From: Moniliella sp. 'wahieum'
Lineage: Eukaryota; Basidiomycota; Moniliellomycetes; Moniliellales; Moniliellaceae
Direction of reading: 5' to 3'
Length of the DNA: 64,000 nt
NCBI GenBank assembly: GCA_003971905.1
Contig: RSEE01000041.1
Span: 124,001 to 188,000, forward strand
Below the pieces are notes generated by a model. The model was not told the origin of the DNA. It ran no database searches and was given only the letters and a program-made list of their open reading frames with translations. The translations under genes and the position numbers were made by a program. Numbering within the stretch: the first letter of the stretch is position 1; each line of letters begins with the position of its first letter. Shown here piece by piece: positions 35,801-46,662 of this stretch.

Positions 35801-36717
35801 CCATCATGCATGCCATCTGTCATTCTATCATGGATCATACCAGTTTCTACTAGCCGATATGTCATGATGCATGATGGGAAGATGTCCCCTGGTGTCCCAA
35901 TTGGTGCCAATGCTTCAATCTCTTATTCAAGTAAATATCTGAAAATGCTCTCCTGCCCCAGCGAGCTGCCTAGTATCCCAATGCATTGCAGTCTCGGTGG
36001 AAGCATATATATGGAGAGTAAGGCACTATAGTAACTGTAGTTCTAAGGTCCACTGAGCGCGGTGAGGCCGGTGAGGCTCTTAGCTTCATCGTTCGGCAGG
36101 CGCCCAACACGCTCGGTCTAATCTGATATCTGAGGAGGGAGAACGAGAGAAGTTTATTGGCGCATCAGCCGTCAACAGCGCGTCAGTACTCAGTGCATCA
36201 GTTGCATTAGCATCCTCTCAGCACCACAAGGTCCTCTGAGTTCTGAGAGGCTCACAGGCATGAGTCCATTTTGGTGGTTGGTGTCACATCGATGCCTTCA
36301 CATGTCAATACCATGTCAACTGTAAGTCAAGCATTCTGGTTCTAGCAGGTCCTATAGCCCCTCTCCGTGCTTCTCACCCTCTCGTAATCGTCAATGATCG
36401 ATTATCTCCCCATGCACCATGGGGGCATCATTCATCTGCGGCTTTGTGGGTCCACATGTGATGAATGTGACATCACATGTGGCCATTTCATCGATTTCAT
36501 CGACCATCATCGTATTTCCCAACCAACACACCCTACCGCACCCTACCGTACCCCTCAGGAGGCTTTTGGTTTTGTTGTGCAACCCGAAAGCCAAAAAGCC
36601 GGCCTTTGTTGCCACAACCAATACCCAACGGCTGATCGGCGCGGTACGTGCGTTACGCGTTACGCCGGATGTGTTACGTGTTCCTAGTTCCTATTAGTTC
36701 CTAGCTTTACTCCGCAG

Positions 36718-36739
36718 GTAACCGGTAACCGGTAACCGG
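36718..36739. repeat. GGTAACC/ACCGGT palindromic array
   Basis: Three overlapping GGTAACCGGTAACC units, the same self-complementary word as at 33663-33684. Confidence 0.75.
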
Positions 36740-36803
36740 ACTGAAGAGAAGCTAGAAGGCTTGAAGCTTGAGGCGCTCACCGAGGCTCCAAGGACTAGGA
36801 GGA

Positions 36804-36876
36804 CTGACAGTACTGAGTGACAGTACTGACATGTGACATGTGACTTGTTGTGTGACGCATGTGACGGGTGTGACTA
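36804..36876. repeat. Mixed AGTACTGA / ACATGTG array
   Basis: GACAGTACTGAGTGACAGTA is followed immediately by tandem TGACATG units and two further TGTGACG words. Two palindromic word families therefore abut here. Confidence 0.7.
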
Positions 36877-37519
36877 GTGCCATCCTCCCTTCTAGCTTCT
36901 CCAGACATCCCACCACTCTGTCGAGAGAACTGTGCGGTATAATCGTAATCAATAATCGATAATCGATAATCCCATCTCACAGATCTCAGGCCCGCCTTTC
37001 TGTTTCTGCTGTGCCTCTCCACTTCTTTGTCCCGCAGTAGGGGCTAGTTCGCCGGGGTCTTTGCTCGAGCCCAGTATCCCGCAGAACGGGACTCAATATC
37101 GGACCTGTGCGACTACTGCATCCGGGGTGAAAAAGGCAATCGACTTTTGCCAAGTATTTTGAAGCGACACTGTGCCCCGATCTCTCTCGCACTGGGACCA
37201 TCAATGGTATATCGTAACTCTGCGCTCTTACAGATCCACACACTCTCACAGTAATACTCAGTTCAGACTCAGATTCAAGACCCAACAGAACTCAGACCGC
37301 AGACTGAGACTCAGACCCGCACTTTCTGTGCTTTAGGGGAGCCTCCGGCTAGCTGGTAGTACTCCACTTCTTTCAGTTGGTTCTGTACCATCGCTACTGC
37401 TGTCGCTGTGCTGTACGTCAGTTGGGTCCCTCTCGTCGTGGGTGTTGCCGTATACGCCGTTCCGTGCCTTCGTCGCTCTACGTTTTGATCTGCTCTTCGC
37501 AATATTTCTCCCTTTCATC

Positions 37520-40322
37520 ATGAATCATCAATCCTCCATGCTCAACAAAAACAACATTATGTCTCCCACTGTCGCGACCACTGCCCCTACCGGTATGACA
37601 TTAGCCTCCAGCTCTCCGACGTCGCCGCTGCTATCCCAACTGTCCTTATCGCCATCCCACTCTCTTCTCTGTCAGCCCCTCTCCCACTCGCACACTGGCC
37701 CCACTTCCGACTTGTCCCCCAACTCCAGCTCTGGAGAACCAAACGATTTGTTGGGCGGACGGAGTAGCCGGGTACGCACTCGGAGAGCCTGCGACTCTTG
37801 CCGGAGCAAAAAGACGCGTTGTTTGATGCTCGATGGAGAAGTGGTATGTGAGCAATGCAAGTTCTACTCGGCTGGTATGTCCCTGCACCCATCTCTCTCT
37901 TGCCTTCTATTGGTGCGTTTTGCATTTCATACCTAACCCATCTTTTGATAGAGTGTACATTCCATCTTCCCATTTCCGAGACCCGCTTGAAGCGCAAACG
38001 CGACCGTCGTCCCCACCCCAGGGAAGACCTGTACCGCGGCTGGCCTGCGAGTCAGGGCACCCCGACCAGTCTGTTTGCCCCCAACATGCTAGGTGGGGCG
38101 TATGACCCACTGTTGGATGATGTCTCCCTCTCTATCGGGACGTCGGCGTGGCAGTATGCTCCCATTGGTCACTCCCCAGACTTGGGTGGGTCGCCATCCC
38201 TTACAACATACCTACCTCCCAACAGGCATCCGCCACCCTCGGCTGCTAACTTGGCCCAACTCCAGTTGCCCATTCACGCTTCCATGCAGCTTCCCACCAG
38301 TATCATGCCGCCCCCTATTCACGCCCCCATTCCTATCTCAAACGCAGCCCGATTCCAACCTTCCGCCCTGCCTTCCGTCCAGTCTTCCGTGCTGTCTTCC
38401 GGCCCTTACTCCTCACGGCCTCTTCCCAAACCTCTGTTCATCCCTCTACCCAACCCTTTGTTCCGCCTCTCCAACATCCCTCCGTCCAGTCCCCGTTCTT
38501 ATCCCTGGACCTTGCCAACCTCAGCCCCCCATCTCCTCTGATGCTGAGCCAACAGAGGAAGGAGCAAGGATCAAGGAGACTACTGGGCTCGGTCCCACGC
38601 CCACGGACTTCCTCTTGTTCTCGTCTGCCCGCATGCCAGAACAAGCCCAATCCCTCCTTGACGATCCAACATACCAACTACTCTCTACAAACGTTAGTGG
38701 CGACGACAGTCGGGGGGGCATCGAACTGGTTCGTCCGCAAGTGCGAGACCACGCGGAGGAAGGTGTGCGTCACTCGGTGACGATGTCCTCTGTGGTGCAG
38801 AACCAGCTCTCACGCGACGTGCGGGAGAAGTTGATCGGCGGGTACTTTGAGCAAGTAGCTCCCCTGGTGCCAGTGCTGAGTAAGAGGGATTTATCCAACT
38901 TCACCCCTCGGCCTCGCTGTTGCTCGTCTCGAGCATCATGGCTGCTGGGGCACTACGGCGGACTGTACCCTACTCTGTTCTCTCCTCCTCTCGGACGGCA
39001 GTGAACGAGATGATACGGGAGTCGGATGTGCTGTCGAGTTGCCGGGTCGAGACACTCTATGCCATGCTAATCCTCTCGGCACATCCAGACTTGCATGGCT
39101 CGGTGGCAGCGCAATGCACCACACGGTGCTGGAACCGGGCGGGATTGGTAGTGCGCATGGCCCAAGGGTTGGGCCTTCACCGTCACGCCGTCGGACCAGC
39201 TAATACCCAGACCGAGAAGGTGGTCCAAGCACGCAAGCGACGGTTGTGGGGGGAAGTGGTGATGTACGATCGATGGATCTCGATCCAACTCGGTCGTCCA
39301 TTCGCGGTGGAATTGACAGATTTTGATGTACCGGACCCATCGGGGCAGGAGGATGGGCAGCAGAAACATACCGATACCCTCGCTACATTTTCCCGTGCAA
39401 TGCTGCAGGGAACGGTCTTGCTGGGCAGGGTGGTCAAAGCGGTCTACAGTCCTACGGGGGTGAGGAATTTGACGGATCAAGTACTGCACCAACTCGTCAC
39501 CGACCTGGACACTTGGAACAACTGTTTACCTCCTTGTCTGGTGTGGAGCGCACACCCACAGCGCAGGCAGGTATGCTGCACATGTTGCACGCCGCCGCGC
39601 AGATCTTGCTTCACCGTGTATTCTTGCGGCCGTCAGAGGTATGCCCTGCTGATTTGGGCTTTCGCCTGACGCCCGAGCGTAGTGCGCTGCTCCTGCACTG
39701 GGCCAAGAGCAGCGTCGCATTTGCCGACGCCAATGTGGCGCTCGACGTATCGGGAGCAGTGACGTACTCGTTGGTGATCTGTGCTACGATGCTCTACCAC
39801 ACCGTCCTCACCACCCGGGATGCAGAAGCGTTCCATGCCCTGCACGGGTTGCGGCAGACGTTTCAACGCATGGCCCGACCAGAATCGCAGTTGCAGTCGG
39901 TGCGAGACCGGGCTGTGCAAAGTGTGAGTATGCTCTGTGATCGGGCAACGCGCGCTGGACAAGTGGACCAACAGGAGACAGGGATGATACATGATGGCCC
40001 ACTCAATCCGCCTTTCGGTGTTCAAACCCGTACCGCCCCATCGTCCCAGAAGCACGAGGAACTCTACCCTGCTGCAAATAATGAAGCAAATGAAGAAGAG
40101 ATCTCACGGTTCCCTGCTTTCCCTTTCCTATCGCTGGAGCCTGGCTGGACTTTACCCACGGTCGATAAGCCGTTTGGTCTGCTGGACAAGTCCGTTGGAG
40201 TGTCCGAGTGGATCAGGAGCTGGGATCACCAACAGCGCCTACCTTGCCTACTTCCAGAGGGGGCGAGCGAGGTTTCTCTCCCCCTCCGTCCCGCTGGGCG
40301 GTGCGGCGCCGCCACATTATAA
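37520..40322 (+). CDS. Zn2Cys6 fungal-specific transcription factor
   Basis: This is a nuclear regulator with a zinc cluster and a fungal-specific middle domain. The ATG at 37520 opens a Ser/Thr/Pro-rich N-terminus. The cluster is intact: RRACDSCRSKKTRC, then VCEQCKFYS and, across an intron (37875-37951; GTATGT, CTAAC, TAG), AECTFHLPISETRLKRKR, giving the spacing C2C6C8C2C6C. A long Pro/Ser/Leu-rich linker follows. The regulatory domain reads REKLIGGYFEQVAPLVPVLS, ESDVLSSCRVETLYAMLILS, WNRAGLVVRMAQGLGLHRHA and DRWISIQLGRPFAVELTDFD. The last exon ends with GRCGAATL and TAA 40320-40322. There are few frame breaks (near 38000-38540, 38930 and 39520). The sequence after the cluster (ECTFHLPI.ETR.KRKR) recalls basidiomycete factors annotated as xylanolytic or cutinase regulators, but I cannot assign a target. 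Confidence 0.88.
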
Positions 40323-40911
40323 ATCCTGAACGCGATGCAAGAACCGACTCGCTGCCCACTGGTAGGCGGGGCGAGGACTTAGGCCGCCTAGGGCACAAGC
40401 ACCCGCCTTGACCCCTACTTTGACCCAGCATGCCGGGGGAAGCGTCCCAGGGTACCAGGTCGCGCCAAGGGATCCACAACACTTGACCCCATTACCGGTT
40501 AGTATATGAGTTGCTTACCACATTCAGTGTTCTTGAAATGCTAACCCTCAAATGCCTGTTCGCCATATTTCCAGATGCCATACCAATGTGATGATTAGGG
40601 CACCCTGGCCACGTTGGCAAACAAGGACCAAGTATCCCCCCCCCCCTATTAGTGGGCAAAAGACCCGTGCCCTTACTGTCTTTGTGCGGCACTTGTATGC
40701 TCTTCCCGTTTCTTCCCTTCTATCTTCCCCCCTATGCACCACTTGACGATCAGCAGCGCGCCTTGGGCGGGCAAACCACTGCAGGTACGTGCGCAGCACA
40801 ATACAAGGATGTAGATAAGGGTTGAACGTTGACGGCCGACAACGGAGGAGCAGCAGAGGCAAAGTAGGGTATGGAGCTGCCATGGCTTCTTTCTGTGAGG
40901 TAGGAAGCAAG
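40323..40911. other. Convergent intergenic gap
   Basis: This separates the 3' ends of the Zn2Cys6 gene and the F-box gene. Long open frames crossing it have no recognisable content. Confidence 0.5.
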
Positions 40912-43604
40912 TTAGGAAGAAGCAGCATAGGGCCGCAAGTAATCCCCAATCCACAGGTTGCCCCGTGCTGTGCCGAGACACAGGACCCCCTGTGCCTCGT
41001 CCAGACAAATCTCCGCCATGATATCCGAGCGGCTTGGCGGGCCGAAAGTGGACGAGGTGCGAGGACGACGGGGCGGGCCCAAAGGCGGGAGAAAGGAGAT
41101 GGTAGAAGGAAGCGAGCTAGCGGGGGCACTAGCCGTGGAGACGCTAGGGTAGAGAGGCGCAGGCAGCGAAGGTGGAGGCGGAGGGGCGAGGGGAAGAGAA
41201 GAGGGTAAACTAGCTGGGGTGGCAGGTACAGTAGCAGGGGGGACGGAAGAGGGAGAGAAGGCGAAGGGAGGGCGTCGGAGGAGGAAAACGTAGTTGGACT
41301 AGAAGGATGCCGTCCTGCCCCGCCCCCCCGGCTTCGAGGGGTGGGCGCGGCCGCGCAGGCGGGTCCGGGACGGTGAATCCGGTCCTGTGAGGAGCAGAGT
41401 CGCGCGCGCCTTCCCTGCGATGAAGAGGGAGTCGACTGGTGGGCCCGAGCAGGCGCTCGAGCCGCCTCAAGTCGGCAGAAGAGGCGAGGGTTTCGGCACT
41501 GGGCAGGCCGACGTCGGGCGTAGGACGAAGCGGAAGGAGGTGGGCGGCCGAAGCGGCGTGAAGGGCACGTGCCTGTGTGTGCAGCGAACCTTCCTCTCTG
41601 CGTTCCAGGTCGGGGAGGTAGGAGCTGAGGGAACCACTGACCGAAGCGACAGACATTGGGGTAGAGGCGCGGGTAGAAACAGGGTCGTCGACACTTTGGG
41701 AGCCCGCCGCACTTTCGTTCTCCCACCGTGCTGACTTCTCCTCTTCTGCCCAAGAGCGGCGAGTCAAAAGCTGAACACAGTACACAGGTGGAATACCTCC
41801 AATCATGGGTCCCATGATAACTGCCCGTCGTCCGGTCGCACCAATGCTCGTGCTGCTTACCCGATCCACCTCGGCGCGAGAAAGAAGGACAGGTGGCCAG
41901 TCGTACGGGAACAACAGGGGCTCTGACTCGTCTACTCCGTCGTGGACGTCGGTCCGATTCTGTTGTTCTGGCAAGCCACGCAAAGCGTACTGCGATACGG
42001 CGCGGCTGTCGGCAACTTGGATTACAATCTCCTGTGGCCGCGAGCGACGAAGCGACGGCGGGGACGGCGAAGAGATTGGTATGCGTATGACGGGCGGTGC
42101 TCCATTTCCTCCGAAAAGGTAGCAGTGAGGGGCCGGCTGGACTCAGCAAAGGGCAAGGGTACACAAGCTAAGAGCTGACCCGGTTCAGGGGGAGGGGATG
42201 TCCCTCCTCGTCCTCCAGGTCAAAGGGGAAACGCATGTCCTCCCCTCCCAAGGGGGGCCAAGGGGTAGAAGCAGGTGTGGGTAGAGGCACGCGAGAAGGA
42301 AGTGGATACCGACTCGGTATAGACCGAACGGCGACGGGCAGGAATCCCCCGCTCATCCCACCCAGTGTCGGAGGAACTTCGGCTTCGGTCGTCCAGGTCG
42401 GGCAAGAGGAAGACCTGGAGCAGTCCCGAATCCGAAACACAGACAACCGTATGTCCAGCAGCTTGAGCGCGTTGACTGCATGTCTCCTTCGTTGGGTGAT
42501 GGATGCGCTGCGCCCTGACGCCCACTCAAACACCTGCACATCGCCATTGTACACCGCCACCGCTGCACAGCGTCAGCATTACCCTCACATGAGAGGCGGG
42601 GGGAGTGAATGGGAAGGGGACGTACCGACTCGTGGTCCGCGGAGGAGATGGCACGTGCAATAAACCGGTCTCCATAGGGGTTGGACAAGGGGTAGTCCGC
42701 CACGCTGTGGCCATTGGCCACATCCACCACGTAGATCATGCAGCACATGCTTGACACACAGCTACCCACTGCAATCACCAGTCTATTGTCCTCGTTGAGC
42801 TCTGCGTCGAGGCACAGAATTTCCACGCCGGTATCAATGCCCGCCAAGAGGCGCCTTCCCTTCCACTCGTCGGTGGCGGAGCCTTGACGGGTGCGGAGGG
42901 GGGACGGGTGCTCACTGTCCTCGGCCCTACGGGAGCTGGAAGAGCGGAGCGAGCGGCGTGGCTGCGGCGATCGCTCACTGTGCAGCCGCAGTTCTGCCGC
43001 TTCGGTAGAATACAGCAGGGAGTCCGCCACAGCGACTGTGCGGCCTGGTCAGAGGAAGAGGGCGGTGCGGCCAGAGGAGCGGACAAGTCCCAGATCCGGA
43101 TCCAGTTGTCGACCGAGGCGGTGAGGACGAGCAGTCCCTGAGGGCCAGGCAGGAGCTTCATACAGGTGATGCGGTCGATGTGGGCGCGAATGCGTTGGAC
43201 GGCGAGTGGCTCAGATCCGTACATCTCCCAGCGGTGGGCAAGTTGCTGGGCCCGCAGCACTTGGACCATAAGCGCGTGCTGCAGTGGCGTGCGCGCGGGC
43301 AATGGGGTGGCCGTAGAGGTGGGTGGCGAGGGGGATGGCGAGGTTTTGGCGAAGTGACTGGCGAGGCGGTCGTGCCGGTAGCGTCTTCGGGAGGAAAAGG
43401 ACCTGAGCAGGGCGGGACGGGCACGCCAGAATCGACGAGCGTGTCGGCGAGAGACATCCAGAGATGGGCGTCGGAAGCAATGGAGTGCCAGTAACGACAG
43501 ACACCCTGGCATGTCAGCAGGTCTCGCGCGGGTAGGAGGACAAAAATGCTGGCGAGCAGCTCGACGGGGAGCGACGCGAAGGTGATGGTGGGCGCGGGGG
43601 CCAT
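40912..43604 (-). CDS. F-box/WD40 protein (frame-disrupted)
   Basis: F-box proteins link substrates to the Skp1-Cullin-F-box ubiquitin ligase; WD40 propellers usually bind the substrate. The ATG at 43604 opens MAPAPTITFASLPVELLASI, with the F-box continuing as FVLLPARDLLTCQGVCRYWH. An insertion rich in Pro/Ser/Thr follows. WD-type blades are visible: VQRIRAHIDRITCMKLL with LTASVDNWIRIWDLS, then GVEILCLDAELNEDNRLVIA, MCCMIYVVDVANGHSVADYP and AVYNGDVQVFEWASGRSASI. The C-terminal half holds SEPLLFPYDWPPVLLSRAEV, a Ser/Pro-rich stretch, and a last blade-like segment SDIMAEICLDEAQGVLCLGT, then ARGNLWIGDYLRPYAASS and TAA 40912-40914. The substrate is unknown. Several frame changes; introns were not resolved. 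Confidence 0.78.
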
Positions 43605-44048
43605 GGCGGGGCCATGCGAGAGCGTGCGCAGCAGCGGGAGGGACAGAGGGGTGGTGGTGGAGGTGGTCCGGCACTGCGAGTACAGCTCAACACACTCGAC
43701 CCAAAACCCATCGTCCCCAGCTACCTGCCAAGGCCTGTCCGTGCACGGCCACCGGCTAGGGTTGTGCCCTCTACACATCCAAGGCGCTACAAACCGACAC
43801 AATCTGTTATGCCTCCTCTGCCCGTCCTGCCGCATCGACCTCGCCGCTCATCGACCTCTCGCTTCCCCGATTCCCGACTCTCCAGCAACACTCATCTCCC
43901 CTGCGTGCGGGAACCAACCCAATCTGATTGCAACCCTGCGCCTCCCAAGCGCAGCGGCGAGACGCCTCCGCCTAAAACAAGATCCTCTCCCATCTCGTCA
44001 ATTGGCAATACTAGCGGCTGGAGGGCCCCTCAAGCGCCATGCGTGACC
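43605..44048. other. Intergenic gap
   Basis: This is the promoter side of the F-box gene and the 3' side of VMA10. No additional gene is seen. Confidence 0.5.
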
Positions 44049-44598
44049 TTACGCCGACTTGACCAGGTTGCGGTGCAAGTGCGGGTCGACCTCCGTGACC
44101 TTGGAAAGGAGTTTGTCCAGGACGGCCTCCTTGTTGGCGTTGAAGAGCGACGTGATCTCAGCCAGCTGCACTTCCGTGTCCTTGTCCACCTTCGCCTGGA
44201 TCTCCGAAACAGAGCCTTGGTTCTGAGATATGTCAGTGCAACCTCCCTTGAGGCAAGCAGCGTTTCAGGGAATCCTCCCCCCTTCCTACACCCCCTGAAA
44301 ACGGGCCTGCAAGACGGTACCCCTCAACCACCAGAAAAAGGAAATAAAAAACGTACCTTCTTCTCGAACTCTTCGAACTCAGATTGCTTCTGCGCGCGAA
44401 TCTCTTCGATCTCCTTTGCGGCCTCGGTGCGGGCGTCCTTGAGCTTCTGTGTCCGGTCTGGCAGCGGGGTCAGTCATGGGCTGTTCGTGCGGCAGGAACG
44501 AGGGGGGACGTACAAGCACGGGCCTTCTGGACAATCTTGGCAGCCTCCTTCTCGGCCTCGAGGAGGGTGGAAATTCCCTGGGACTGCTGGGCGGCCAT
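44049..44598 (-). CDS. VMA10: V-type proton ATPase subunit G
   Basis: Subunit G is part of the peripheral stalk of the vacuolar H+-ATPase and binds subunit E to hold the V1 sector on V0. The gene is intact. The ATG at 44598 opens MAAQQSQGISTLLEAEKEAA, the conserved start, then KIVQKARAY. Intron 1 is 44458-44513. Exon 2 reads RTQKLKDARTEAAKEIEEIR and AQKQSEFEEFEKK. Intron 2 is 44223-44356. Exon 3 reads NQGSVSEIQAKVDKDTEVQL and TEVDPHLHRNLVKSA, with TAA at 44049-44051. The 119-residue all-helical, charged protein matches the family length of about 114-120. The Ala/Glu/Lys-rich helix is typical of the coiled-coil stalk. Confidence 0.96.
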
Positions 44599-45140
44599 CG
44601 TGGGGCAAGTGGAGGGCAGGGAGGACGGGGGTGGGGCGGTGGTGGTGGGGGGGCGGGCACTGGGCGCTGCTGTGCCTGCCCATCCGCCATGCTGCCGGAG
44701 CGAACTCGCTTACCTCATCCGCGGGCCGTATCACCCCAATGTGAAATTTGGGTGAGCACGTTGCACGTTGCGGCAGGAAACATTTCATTTGTCTGTCCTC
44801 TTCCCTTGCGGTGGCTATCAATTGGACAGGCCCCATCCCCTGCCACCCCACCAGATCGGCCTCAGCGCCACAGCAGGGGTAAACGAGTCCTCCGGTTACA
44901 GGTGGAAACCTACGCAAGCAAGCAGAACGCAGCCCTTGTCATCCGGCAGAATCAACCGTCAAGACGACTCGAAGAAGTGCGAGGAGCAAGAGTGGGGCGA
45001 GTCAATATATGAGAAGGTACAGGATCATGAGGAGCACAGGGAAAACGCAGAAGATGAGAGGAGAGAGAGCACAGCTCCTCACCACCAGACAAAGAGGTCA
45101 AGGAACGTGTGGTAGCAGAACAAAAAAATAGGGTCATCAA
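44599..45140. other. Intergenic gap
   Basis: This is the promoter region of VMA10 and the 3' flank of the chitin deacetylase gene. Nothing else is recognisable. Confidence 0.5.
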
Positions 45141-46583
45141 TTAAACGAACAAGGCTGCTGCGCCACCGAGCGCCGCGAGAGCCGCGCCACCCACCGCCTC
45201 AACAGGGAAGGCCGAGTCGGCAGGGCTTTTCTTGTTGTGGTCGCTTGCAGATTGGCTGCTGGCAGCAGCGCCCGAGGAGGCAGAGAGCGTAGCCTGGGAG
45301 GTAGAGGAGATCACACCAACCTGCAATGAGGCGGCGGAAGAGGCAGTGATGTCGGAAGCCGAGGGAATGCCACTGGGCATGACGTTGCCCCCCGTGTACT
45401 GGGCAAAGTTGGGGTAGACATACGTGTTTTCCCGGTACGGCTGTGTCTTGTTGCGGCACACGTCAACGGGCACAATATACTTGAAGTTTTGTGCGATGGT
45501 AGGGTACTCTGAAGGCGGAGCAAAACAATGAGGTCAGCGTCTGTCGCACAAAAGCATTCAAGCACGACAGCAAAATTAACCAGGCCAACGACGTACCGTT
45601 CATCATGAGCTGCATCGTGTCACCATTGATCTCGTGGGTGAGAACGAGAACACCACTGGGGTTGGTCTTGCCCTGGCTGATGATGGAGGCGTAGTTGGCT
45701 TGGATCTCGGACGAAGGAGCGGTGCCCTGGGGCTGGATGCTCCAGTCGTTGGTGTCGTCGGTCCAGATGACCGTGTCGAGGCCGAGGCCATAGGCAATCG
45801 CACGCACACGATCGTCCACATCGCCGTACGGCGGACGCCAGGAGGTAACGGTGACGCCGGTGACCCACTTGATTGCCTTAACAGTGTAGAAGAGCTCGGC
45901 AAAGACCTGGGTGCTGTTGAGAGAGTCATGTAGTGATGCGACAGGTGTGGGCGCCAAGTTGATGACCGTCGGTCAAACCACGCTGGGCCTGCAACGGCCA
46001 GTCCAATACGTTGGAGCCAATGTAAAAGAGGGTGGCCTTTTGATTCTTGGACTTGAGGAAGTCGTAGAAAGCATTGTGGGTGCAGTTGGGGCCATCGTCA
46101 AACGTCAGCCCCCACGTTTCGGGCTGGTTGCACGTGTACACGTCCGGCGGGACGCCGGGTGCCTTGGGGTGCACACACTTGGTCTCGGTCCACCAGCAGT
46201 CGGGGTCCTGAGCGGTGTTGTACTGGGTGCCCTGCTCGGAACCGGTGGGCTGGCCCTTGGGGGCGGTGTGGGCACCTGGACCTGCTTTTGCAAGCCCAGA
46301 CCGAGTTGGCTTCCTGGTCGGAAGGCATAATGTCGGCAATCTGCCAAATGGTAGGGAAGGCGGTCTTGAAGGATGAGGCGGGGGGTAGTTGTAGTAGGTG
46401 CACTCCTGGGTGGGGTGGTGACGGACTGCCAGGCCTGTCGTTGTAGGTGGCCTGGCGACGCTGCATGCCCCGCTTGGCGGCCTGCGCCTGGAGCTGGGGA
46501 CCCATGCGGCCGGGAAGCCGGCGCCAAGGTGCGGATGCATCGCTGGCGGCCATGAGCAGGCCTACAAGCGCGATGGAGATTAT
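45141..46583 (-). CDS. Chitin deacetylase, GPI-anchored (CE4 polysaccharide deacetylase)
   Basis: This extracellular enzyme removes acetyl groups from chitin to give chitosan in the cell wall. The N-terminus is a signal peptide (ISIALVGLLMAASDASA). No in-frame ATG precedes it after the TATA box; an ATA stands at 46583, and the first ATG, at 46552, lies inside the hydrophobic core. The mature part shows FPTIWQIADIMPSDQEAN, PDCWWTETKCVHPKAPGVPP, motif 1 WGLTFDDGPNCTHNAFYDFL, motif 2 GHQLGAHT, motif 3 SWRPPYGDVDDRVRAIAYGL with WTDDTNDW, and LVLTHEINGDT. Intron: 45509-45596. After CRNKTQPYRENTYVYPNFAQ a Ser/Ala-rich stalk ends in a hydrophobic tail (AVGGAALAALGGAAALFV), the usual GPI signal; TAA is 45141-45143. 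Frame changes lie near 45930 and 46300. Confidence 0.93.
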
Positions 46584-46654
46584 GGTGTGGCAGACGCAGA
46601 AAGAGCAGGTGGGGGCGCAACGGGGGAGGGGATGGGAGAAAGCAAGAGCGGAAG

Positions 46655-46662
46655 CATATATA
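46655..46662 (-). promoter_or_regulatory. TATA box of the chitin deacetylase gene
   Basis: TATATATG on the minus strand lies about 75 bp upstream of the signal-peptide codons. Confidence 0.5.

Larger units (their letters stand above)
32801..37519. other. 4.7 kb ORF-free, lower-GC, palindrome-rich region
   Basis: No conserved coding sequence was found on either strand. By eye, base composition falls clearly below that of the flanking genes, most so at 34,400-36,000. The sequence is crowded with tandem or near-tandem short self-complementary words; the main arrays are listed separately. The last 150 bp should hold the promoter of the Zn2Cys6 gene starting at 37,520. Confidence 0.6.

Noticed and set aside
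37080-37200. Possible small nuclear RNA on the minus strand
   Set aside because: Some stem-like complementarity, but no U1, U2, U4, U5 or U6 signature sequence.
40548-42164. 538-residue minus-strand ORF overlapping the F-box/WD40 gene
   Set aside because: Its translation is low-complexity Pro/Ser/Leu/Arg. The F-box gene's C-terminal segments (SEPLLFPYDWPP; AEICLDEAQGVLCLGT) lie in other frames over the same DNA.
37520-46583. Biosynthetic or degradative gene cluster around the Zn2Cys6 factor
   Set aside because: Neighbours are an F-box protein, a V-ATPase subunit and a chitin deacetylase; no biosynthetic enzymes or shared theme.
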